NCBI GenBank assembly: GCA_026421245.1
Contig: JAPKDJ010000032.1
Coordinates: 1 to 41,087 of the forward strand
Direction: 5' to 3'
Source of the DNA: Akkermansiaceae bacterium
GTDB taxonomy: Bacteria; Verrucomicrobiota; Verrucomicrobiia; Verrucomicrobiales; Akkermansiaceae
DNA: 41,087 nucleotides
Shown: positions 35,373-41,087 of the stretch, in pieces
Layout of the letters: each line of letters begins with the position of its first letter
How positions within the stretch are numbered: the first letter of the stretch is position 1
Notes under the pieces: generated by a model
The model's input: the letters and a program-made list of their open reading frames with translations, nothing else
The model's database searches: none
What the model was told of the DNA's origin: nothing
Position numbers and translations under genes: made by a program

Positions 35373-35738
35373 ATGTATCAATATTTAAAATACTCTCTCT
35401 TCTCCGCATTGTGCGTCACATTTATTCCGTCGTGCGGATATGATTATGACAGCAAAAAAGTGAAAGTTCACCGTGGAGGAATTTTTCAAACAGGCCTCAA
35501 TCGGCATTACACCCTTGAGAAAGTTTCAAGGGAATCAATTACTATCCGGGGAGTCGGAAAAGACTCAAGCTATGATAGGGCACTCTCCACTGCCGGCAGG
35601 TTTGGAAAAGGAGAACCTTTCAATCTCGGTAACAATGAATCACTTCAAATTCTTTCCGTTGATCCTGTTAGCCAATCAGCTGACCTTCAATTAATTTGGC
35701 TTGATTCCGTTGGATTCTTAACCCTGCCACCATTCTAA
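35373..35738 (+). CDS. Small AT-rich lipoprotein, unknown function
   Basis: 121 residues from ATG 35373 (MYQYLKYSLFSALC), with a lipobox at VTFIPSC (Cys21). The frame is open 20 codons further upstream, but that part overlaps the giant gene's end and has no signal character. The mature part is a short beta-rich domain (YTLEKVSRESITIRGVGKDS; LQILSVDPVSQSADLQLIWL). Base composition and codon choice are clearly more AT-rich than in the flanking genes. Gaps of 31 bp on each side keep it in the transcription unit. It may be a recent insertion into the operon or a fast-evolving outer-membrane anchor for the machine. I do not recognise a family. Confidence 0.7.
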   Translation: MYQYLKYSLFSALCVTFIPSCGYDYDSKKVKVHRGGIFQTGLNRHYTLEKVSRESITIRGVGKDSSYDRALSTAGRFGKGEPFNLGNNESLQILSVDPVSQSADLQLIWLDSVGFLTLPPF

Positions 35739-35769
35739 AGACGCAAGTCCCCTCATTCCCTTTATCAAA

Positions 35770-36471
35770 ATGAATCCTCTCGCCAACACCAGCTTCCTCG
35801 ACACTGGCGCACTCAAGCTCCTCCTCGAAGGCGGCCTCTTCATGTGGCCCCTCCTCGTGCTCCTCGTCCTCGCCATCGCGGTCATCATCGAACGCTATCG
35901 CAGCCTCAAGCTCCTCGAAACCGACGCCAGCGAACTCCGCGAAAAAGTCGTCACCCTCCTCTCCGAGGACAGAGTCGAGGAATCGCTCCAACTCTGCGAT
36001 GCCGCCCGTGGCCCCGTTCCCGCCGTCCTCTCCAGCGGACTTCGCAAATACCTCGTCCTCCGCCGCCTCAACTACGATCAGGCCCAGATGGAACAACAGG
36101 TCATCAAGAGCATGGAAAACTACGGCGTGAACATCGTCGCCGCCCTTGAGAAGCACCTCCCCATCCTCGCCACGATCGCCTCAGTCGCCCCCATGCTCGG
36201 CTTCCTTGGCACGGTACAGGGAATGATTGTCGCCTTCGGGGACATCGAGGCCAACATCGGCACTCAGAACATCGTGCAGGCTGCCGCCTCCGGGATCCGC
36301 GTCGCCCTCCTCACCACTGCCTTCGGGCTCATCGTTGGCATCCCCGCCTACATGGCCTTCAACTACTTCACCGGCGTCATCAACGACTTCGTCCTCCAAG
36401 TGGAATCTTCCGCCGCCGAGCTCATCGAAGTCGTCACCCTCCGCCTCACTCTCGACAAAGGCTCTTCATGA
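35770..36471 (+). CDS. MotA/TolQ/ExbB proton channel family protein
   Basis: 233 residues with three membrane segments at ~23-40 (LFMWPLLVLLVLAIAVII), ~133-157 and ~175-200, and a large cytoplasmic loop between the first two. The family signature is intact: ATIASVAPMLGFLGTVQGMI in TM2 and ALLTTAFGLIVGIPAYMAFN in TM3, including the channel-lining threonines. It forms the inner-membrane stator pore that, with an ExbD/TolR dimer, turns the proton gradient into movement. Its stop overlaps the next start by 4 nt (ATGA). Confidence 0.95.
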   Translation: MNPLANTSFLDTGALKLLLEGGLFMWPLLVLLVLAIAVIIERYRSLKLLETDASELREKVVTLLSEDRVEESLQLCDAARGPVPAVLSSGLRKYLVLRRLNYDQAQMEQQVIKSMENYGVNIVAALEKHLPILATIASVAPMLGFLGTVQGMIVAFGDIEANIGTQNIVQAAASGIRVALLTTAFGLIVGIPAYMAFNYFTGVINDFVLQVESSAAELIEVVTLRLTLDKGSS

Positions 36472-36890
36472 AACTGAAACGCGGCAAGATGCTCATCGAT
36501 CCGCCGGCCAGCGCCAGCTCGGATATCGCCTTCATCCTCATCATCTTCTTCCTCGTCTGCGCCGCCGTGCAGCCGGAGACCGGCCTCGCTCAAGTCCTTC
36601 CGAAAACCGAAGAGAAAAAGGAACAGCAAGAACAGAGCAAAAACATCGAGGTCTCCATCACACCCACCAGCATCGTCTTGGACGGCAGCCCGCTCCAACT
36701 CCCCGAGTTCACCCAACGCCTCAACGCCGCCCTCCAAAAAAAGACCCGCGAAACCGACCGGGTCGTCGTCGTGAAAAGCGCGCCCAATACGCCCTACCCG
36801 ATCTGGATCCGCGTCTCCCAAGTCATCGAACAAGCCGGAGGCATCCTCACTCTCGAACTGGAATCCAAACGCACCATCACCGTCGAATGA
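36468..36890 (+). CDS. ExbD/TolR family protein, first copy
   Basis: 140 residues: short cytoplasmic N-terminus, one membrane helix (SSDIAFILIIFFLVCAAV) with the essential proton-carrying aspartate at Asp19, and a periplasmic domain (~45-140) including SITPTSIVLDGSPLQ and VVVVKSAPNTPYPIWIRVS. This is normal ExbD/TolR architecture and length. It overlaps the ExbB stop and the second ExbD start by 4 nt each. Confidence 0.93.
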   Translation: MKLKRGKMLIDPPASASSDIAFILIIFFLVCAAVQPETGLAQVLPKTEEKKEQQEQSKNIEVSITPTSIVLDGSPLQLPEFTQRLNAALQKKTRETDRVVVVKSAPNTPYPIWIRVSQVIEQAGGILTLELESKRTITVE

Positions 36891-37303
36891 AACTTCCCCG
36901 CAAAAAACTGACGGCCTCAGTGCCAGCATTCGCAATGGGCGACATCGGCTTCCTGCTCCTCATCTTCTTCGTCATCCTCGCTCGCGCCCAGGACGACAGC
37001 CACATTCAGTGGCAACCCGCCAAGCTCGCCGACATCAAAATGGCCGCCGCACCCCTCGCCTCTGTCGCTATCGACTCCGGCTACAAGACCTACCTCGACG
37101 GTAAGGAGATCTCTCCGGACGAACTCTCCGCCGCCCTCACCAAGCTCCTCGGCGACGCCCCCTCCGGCCAACGTAACGTCTTCCTCAAAGTCCACAAAGA
37201 GGCCCAAGCCTCCCACTTCGAACCCGTCATCGCCGCCATCAGTGAAGCCGGTGGCGATCTCGTTCACATCCTCGAACCCGAAGAAACTTCTCCCAAACGA
37301 TGA
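36887..37303 (+). CDS. ExbD/TolR-like protein, second copy
   Basis: 138 residues from ATG 36887, which overlaps the previous stop by 4 nt; the frame is open far upstream but that is shadow. The layout repeats that of the first copy: basic N-terminus, membrane helix AMGDIGFLLLIFFVILARA with Asp19 at the same residue number, and a periplasmic domain with VAIDSGYKTYLDGKEISPDE and NVFLKVHKEAQASHFEPVI. The soluble domains of the two copies are well diverged, so this is not a recent duplication. Both may form a mixed dimer in one ExbB pore or two alternative dimers. Confidence 0.88.
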   Translation: MKLPRKKLTASVPAFAMGDIGFLLLIFFVILARAQDDSHIQWQPAKLADIKMAAAPLASVAIDSGYKTYLDGKEISPDELSAALTKLLGDAPSGQRNVFLKVHKEAQASHFEPVIAAISEAGGDLVHILEPEETSPKR

Positions 37304-37764
37304 AAGGCCAATCAAAAAAAACCGACGCCTCACGTGAGTCCATGGCCAGCACCAAGGCCGACCTTCGCGAGCTCAAAACCAACTCCAATGCCACCGTCCA
37401 GGAACTGCAGGAGTTCTTGCGTCAGCTCCGAGGAAAAAGCCCTCAAGAAATGCTCGGAGTCGTCGCCTCCAGCCAGCTCTTCCGCGCCACCATCCTTTCT
37501 ATCATTCTCGTCACCGGAACCATCTTCGCCCTCACTGCTTTCCCCTACTTCCTGGGAGAAGAACCCACACCTGCCCCCGAGTCCGTTGCCGAGGCAATCT
37601 CCGCCCCACCGACGCCAGCCCCTCCCGTCACTGACCCAAAACCCACCGACCCCGCAAAACCAGTCAACCTGGCCCCCCTCGGCGTCAACGACCAGCTCCC
37701 CGCTCCCCCGAACACGAATCCCCTCGAGGACAAAGGAGATAATTTCTTGAAGGATCTGGAGTAG
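37300..37764 (+). CDS. One-TM proline-rich TonB/TolA-like stub
   Basis: 154 residues, ATGA overlap with the second ExbD gene. The cytoplasmic N-terminus (~1-60) is charged and probably coiled (LRELKTNSNATVQELQEFLR). One membrane helix spans ~62-84 (RATILSIILVTGTIFALTAF). The periplasmic part is proline-rich (EEPTPAPESVAEAISAPPTP; DPKPTDPAKP) and stops at ~154 without the folded C-terminal domain of TonB or TolA. Topology is also reversed in emphasis, with the longer N-terminus in the cytoplasm. Its place next to ExbB/ExbD suggests it is the linker protein of this system. Confidence 0.75.
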   Translation: MKGQSKKTDASRESMASTKADLRELKTNSNATVQELQEFLRQLRGKSPQEMLGVVASSQLFRATILSIILVTGTIFALTAFPYFLGEEPTPAPESVAEAISAPPTPAPPVTDPKPTDPAKPVNLAPLGVNDQLPAPPNTNPLEDKGDNFLKDLE

Positions 37765-37789
37765 CCGGAATTCGCGATCTGCCACCCGG

Positions 37790-39187
37790 ATGCTCACTCA
37801 ATCGAAACGCCCCATCCTACTGACCGGAGTCTACGCGGTCCTCTGGTGTCTGCTTTGGATCGATGCCCATGCCTGGTTCCGACTGGGGATGTGGACCCTC
37901 ACAATCGGATTCCTCTCCGCCCTCCCGCTCTGCTCCTACTGGATCCGCCGCCAGCGTCATGCCACCGCTGTCGTCCGCCGCGCCGTCCTCAGCGTTTGCT
38001 ACCTCCCCCTCTGGCAACTCCTCGCCCATCTCCCCCTCCTCAACTTCTCCTACTCCCTCGCCGCCTCCCTGATCCAATTCGGCACCGCCGGAGCCTTCTT
38101 CCTCGGGCTGGCCTGGGCCGTCTGGTGGATCGACCGCGAAACAAAACGCGCGCCGGAACCAAGCAAAACAAATACCAAAAAGCGCACTTGGGACCCTCGC
38201 CAACTCGTGGCCTGGTATTTTGGCAACAAGAACAACAAGCTTCGCCAATCCCTCTTCACCCTCCTCACCTACACTGTCATCTTCGGCATCATGGCCCTCA
38301 TCCTGACCCGGCTCTCTGGCTGCAGCCTCTACGAATCGCCACTCGGCGGAGGCGAAGAGACCCAGCTCAAGCAGATCGTCAAAATCCAAAAGGTCATCGA
38401 TAAGAAATATGTCATCAACCCCTACAGCAGCGTCCTTTTCAATCCACCACCGATCGATGACGTCAAACTGGAAGTCCTCGAAGTCACCGAGCACCTCTAC
38501 AAAATCGGCCAAGGAAAAGGCGATGGCGCCGGCTTCTCCGCTGGCACCACCCGAGGAAAAGTCCGCTTCATCCGTTTGAAATACGACGGCGGCGACTGGG
38601 AACAAGACATGGACCGTGGCTCCGACTTGAACCTCCTCACCGAATACGGAGTCCGCACCGGCCACCCCGTCAGCGACCGACCCGAGCCCATGGAAATCGG
38701 TCGCCTCAAAAGCTTCCCGGCCCGCAAAAGCCCGCCCATGGTCTACATGACCGGCCAGCAAAACATCAACCTGAGCGCCAAGGAACTCAAAATCATGCGC
38801 AGCTACCTCCTCGAGCACCACGGCATGCTTTTCGGCGACAACGGCGGGAGCTCCGGTTGGGAAGGACAGTTCGTTTCCATGATGCAAAAGGTCCTCCCCA
38901 GAATCGAGCCAATCTCCGTCTACCTCGACCACACCATCCACCGCATTCCCTACCCGCTGCCCCGCCTCCCCATCGTCGCTCCCCACGGTCGCTCCAGCGC
39001 CCTCGGTTGGGTCGTGAACGGCCGACTCGTGGCCTATTATCATCCCGGCGATATTGGAGACGCCTGGGCCGACGGCCATTCCGGCGTCCCGCGCGAAGTC
39101 TGGGAATCCAGCTACCAACTCGGAGTCAACATCATCTACTACGCCCACGCCGAGTACAACAAATGGCTCGAAGCGACCAAGAAGTAA
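37790..39187 (+). CDS. DUF4159 protein with five N-terminal membrane segments
   Basis: 465 residues. Hydrophobic helices lie near 8-25, 30-50, 64-88, 90-113 and 156-176 (LFTLLTYTVIFGIMALILTR), then a periplasmic part. Residues ~240-410 match DUF4159: VRFIRLKYDGGDWEQDMDRG, LLTEYGVRTGHPV, PPMVYMTGQQNINLSAKEL, LLEHHGMLFGDNGG and the C-terminal HTIHRIPYPLPRLP. DUF4159 domains have a glutamine-amidotransferase-like fold and occur in bacterial envelope clusters with MoxR/DUF58-type proteins; no activity is established. The membrane part is not the usual context I know. It follows the TonB-like stub by 25 bp. Confidence 0.85.
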   Translation: MLTQSKRPILLTGVYAVLWCLLWIDAHAWFRLGMWTLTIGFLSALPLCSYWIRRQRHATAVVRRAVLSVCYLPLWQLLAHLPLLNFSYSLAASLIQFGTAGAFFLGLAWAVWWIDRETKRAPEPSKTNTKKRTWDPRQLVAWYFGNKNNKLRQSLFTLLTYTVIFGIMALILTRLSGCSLYESPLGGGEETQLKQIVKIQKVIDKKYVINPYSSVLFNPPPIDDVKLEVLEVTEHLYKIGQGKGDGAGFSAGTTRGKVRFIRLKYDGGDWEQDMDRGSDLNLLTEYGVRTGHPVSDRPEPMEIGRLKSFPARKSPPMVYMTGQQNINLSAKELKIMRSYLLEHHGMLFGDNGGSSGWEGQFVSMMQKVLPRIEPISVYLDHTIHRIPYPLPRLPIVAPHGRSSALGWVVNGRLVAYYHPGDIGDAWADGHSGVPREVWESSYQLGVNIIYYAHAEYNKWLEATKK

Positions 39188-39208
39188 CCCACCAAACCCA
39201 ACTCCCAT

Positions 39209-39221
39209 ACCCCAACGGGGT
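39209..39221. other. Small hairpin in the gap before the last TPR gene
   Basis: ACCCC-AAC-GGGGT forms a 5-bp stem 21 bp after the DUF4159 stop. The 145-bp gap here is the largest in the operon, so a weak terminator, a processing site or a second promoter may lie in it. Confidence 0.3.
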
Positions 39222-39332
39222 GCCGTATTTGACTCATTGGAATGCTGCCCGATTATCAGAAATCAGCGTGACACCTGAACCCCTCGGGTAAATGCTCCTA
39301 CCTCCCCCTATTCAAGTGCCAATCGTCCTAAA

Positions 39333-40835
39333 ATGAAGACACCTCGCCCACGCCTTTTATTCCTCGTTCTCATCCTCTTTACGGCCTTCTCTTCCTTGAG
39401 CCACGCGGCCCTCTCCACCCTGCAGCAAATCGAAGTCGCGACCTTCGAAAAGATGCGCGACGTGGAACGCTACCAGATCAAGATTGCCGAAAAGCATTTC
39501 CTCGCCGGCAAATTTAAAATCGCCCTCGCCGAGTACGAGAAGTTCCTCACTCTCTACGAAAAAAGCCCCGGCGCGCCCTATGCCCAGTTGATGTGGAGCC
39601 ACACCATGATGAACCTGAAAAAGCCCAAGACCGCGCTGCGGGATGGCTTCCAATCAGTCATCGACTACTGGCCAGAGTCCCATGAAGCAACCATCGCAGC
39701 CTACTGCATGGGCGATTCCTACCGCACCATGGGCGAGGTCAAAAGCGCCCAAAAGGCCTTCCGCTTTCTCATCATGGAATACCCCGATCACGAGATCGCG
39801 GTCCGCTCCCGCACCGACCTCCTCCACTACGCCCGACTCCATCAGGACATGGAGGAACGCCTCTCGCTTCTCAACCAACTCACCTTCGGAGTGAAGCGCA
39901 CCGACGCCGCCAAAGAGACCTGTATCAAAGCGGCCCACGAACTCGCCGAACTCCATTGTTTTGCCCAGAAACTCGCGGATGGTAAAAAGGCCCTCGCCAC
40001 CACCTACGCCGGTCCAGCCCTCTTTGACCAAGTCTGCAACCTCTCCGCCAAAACCGTCCAACACCTCCTCAAGGAGCCCAAGACCAGGCCCGCCGCCCTC
40101 AAGCTCGGCGGCCAACTCCTCGCCACCCTCCGCGCCGAAACCCTCGTCCGTCCCGAGCTCGCCAAGGACCTCCTCTACCGAGTCGCCGAACTTCACGGCA
40201 CCCTCGGACGCCCCAGCGACACCTGGACGGTCTATGAGGAAATCGGCAAACGCTTTGGCGTCGAGGACGGACTCCGCAGTCGACAAGCCACCTGGTTCCT
40301 CGCCCGAGAAAAACGCGACCAAGCCCGGCGCATCTACGGCGAATTCGACGACAAGGTCACCGGCCAAAAAGCGATCGCCGAAATGTATCTCGAAGAAGGC
40401 AAGATCAACGAAGCGATCGAAGTCTACCGCCACCTCCTCGAAATCGACGGCGACCACTCCGGCGACTACTTCTGGTCCATTGCCGGGTGCTACGAAAAAC
40501 TCTCCGACTGGAAAAAAGCGATCGCCAGCTACCGCCAAGTCGACCGCTTTCCGGCCAACTACTTCGCCATCGCCAAATGCCACCGCCGCCTCGGCGAACA
40601 AAAGGAAGCGATCATCCTCTACAGCCAATGCAAAATCGTCAAAAGATCCGCCCCGGAGGCGACTCTGCAAATCGGCTTCACCTACGAGGAAGCCAAGGAC
40701 AAGGAAAAGGCCATCCGCACCTTCCAACTCACCTGCAAACGCTACCCGAAGTCCTCCCAAGCCAGCAAAGCCCACTCGCACCTCCAGAACAAATACAACA
40801 TCAACGTCACCCTCGGCGGAACCGAGGAAGAGTAG
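39333..40835 (+). CDS. Secreted TPR protein, 500 residues
   Basis: Signal peptide of about 26 residues (LFLVLILFTAFSSLSHA). The rest is TPR-type helical repeats from N- to C-terminus: AEKHFLAGKFKIALAEYEKF, YCMGDSYRTMGEVKSAQKAF, YLEEGKINEAIEVYRHLLEI, YEKLSDWKKAIASYRQVDRF and GFTYEEAKDKEKAIRTFQLT. No beta-rich module is present, unlike the other two TPR proteins of the cluster. It resembles the periplasmic TPR partners (CpoB/YbgF-like) that accompany Tol systems. It probably belongs to the operon but may have its own promoter in the 145-bp gap. Confidence 0.85.
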   Translation: MKTPRPRLLFLVLILFTAFSSLSHAALSTLQQIEVATFEKMRDVERYQIKIAEKHFLAGKFKIALAEYEKFLTLYEKSPGAPYAQLMWSHTMMNLKKPKTALRDGFQSVIDYWPESHEATIAAYCMGDSYRTMGEVKSAQKAFRFLIMEYPDHEIAVRSRTDLLHYARLHQDMEERLSLLNQLTFGVKRTDAAKETCIKAAHELAELHCFAQKLADGKKALATTYAGPALFDQVCNLSAKTVQHLLKEPKTRPAALKLGGQLLATLRAETLVRPELAKDLLYRVAELHGTLGRPSDTWTVYEEIGKRFGVEDGLRSRQATWFLAREKRDQARRIYGEFDDKVTGQKAIAEMYLEEGKINEAIEVYRHLLEIDGDHSGDYFWSIAGCYEKLSDWKKAIASYRQVDRFPANYFAIAKCHRRLGEQKEAIILYSQCKIVKRSAPEATLQIGFTYEEAKDKEKAIRTFQLTCKRYPKSSQASKAHSHLQNKYNINVTLGGTEEE

Positions 40836-40949
40836 CGCAGCGGCGCACTTGGGCATGGACCCGAAGACCACGCCGTTGCTCAACGGTAATCCGGAATGCC
40901 GACGGCACAACGAAGCTACAGAAGAACGTGTGGATTTCTTCCATCACCC

Positions 40950-41042
40950 CCCTTTCTCCCCTCTCCGATTCCTTCAACTGCGACCTTAAGCGATCCACCC
41001 AAAAAGAAAATTCCTAGCAGTCCAAAAGCAATTTCCTAGCAG
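40950..41042 (+). repeat. Dispersed repeat A, diverged partial copy 3 with doubled end
   Basis: It keeps CACCCCCCTTTCTCCCCTCT, CTCCGAT and GATCCACCCAAAAAG of repeat A and ends AAAATTCCTAGCAG (41007-41020). A second end motif, CAATTTCCTAGCAG, follows at 41029-41042, so the terminus is tandemly doubled. The 5' half of the repeat is not recognisable. Confidence 0.65.
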
Positions 41043-41087
41043 TCTCGGGTTCGGCATCTGGGGCTGGAGTCTCGGAGCCTGACACGC

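Noticed and set aside
36227..36886. Upstream part of the open frame that contains the second ExbD gene
   Set aside because: The 220 codons before ATG 36887 are out-of-frame text of ExbB and the first ExbD (Arg/His/Ser-rich); the ATGA overlap fixes the real start.
37817..39208. 463-codon minus-strand open frame
   Set aside because: Covers the DUF4159 gene exactly in antisense; the plus-strand protein has clear membrane helices and family motifs.
39654..40910. 418-codon minus-strand open frame
   Set aside because: Antisense to the last TPR gene; Gly/Glu/Val-rich shadow text without signal or motif.
8938..41042. CRISPR, integron attC or insertion-sequence interpretation of the repeats
   Set aside because: Only two full copies far apart, no regular spacing or spacers, no attC core sites, no transposase or integrase gene in the window, and no terminal inverted repeats visible.
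1..41087. tRNA, rRNA or known riboswitch
   Set aside because: Reading both strands I found no cloverleaf with a TTCRA arm, no rRNA text and no recognisable riboswitch core; a covariance-model scan would be needed to exclude small RNAs.

Overview
The window is high-GC DNA from a member of the Planctomycetes-Verrucomicrobia-Chlamydiae group, most likely a verrucomicrobium. The evidence is the gene families: a DUF1549/DUF1553 planctomycete-type cytochrome protein followed by a DUF1501 protein, a large secreted PVC-type heme-binding (CxxCH) protein, a relic of a PEP-CTERM sorting tail, DUF4159, many signal-peptide proteins, GTG/TTG starts and few clear Shine-Dalgarno sites. I saw no rRNA, tRNA, CRISPR array or intact insertion sequence.

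Left part (1-9.1 kb): a truncated secreted alpha/beta-hydrolase-fold gene whose nucleophile position is glycine; a PhoD-like metallophosphatase fused to a LamG-like domain; rlmN; a 99-residue unknown; and the DEAH helicase hrpB. The gaps hold decayed coding relics and hairpins.

Middle (9.1-22.3 kb): the PVC-type heme-binding protein; then a tight four-gene run (PD40 propeller, SUMF1-type lipoprotein, MBOAT O-acyltransferase, SGNH hydrolase) that looks like an envelope or exopolysaccharide O-acylation module; an 87-residue unknown; a cupin-like protein; an RNase D-like exonuclease with an arginine run; and a PRMT-like methyltransferase. Two ~215-bp direct repeats precede two secreted-protein genes. 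The gaps also hold a decayed fragment of hrpB, a PEP-CTERM tail and a broken small membrane protein.

Right part (22.3-40.8 kb): a nearly gapless eleven-gene run on the + strand. Order: DUF1549/DUF1553 cytochrome-like protein, DUF1501 protein, 726-residue TPR protein, 2379-residue giant TPR protein, small AT-rich lipoprotein, ExbB/TolQ, ExbD/TolR, a second ExbD/TolR-like protein, a one-TM proline-rich TonB/TolA-like stub, a five-TM DUF4159 protein and a 500-residue TPR protein. Four junctions are 4-nt start/stop overlaps. I read this as one proton-motive-force-driven envelope machine: one ExbB with two different ExbD subunits in the inner membrane, a short periplasmic linker, very large periplasmic TPR scaffolds carrying a repeated beta-rich module, and possibly a surface DUF1501/DUF1553 pair as client or partner. 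The one-TolQ/two-TolR/giant-TPR parts list resembles the myxobacterial Agl-Glt/Nfs machines, but the other components differ. This is the best candidate for an undescribed system in the window; its function is inference.
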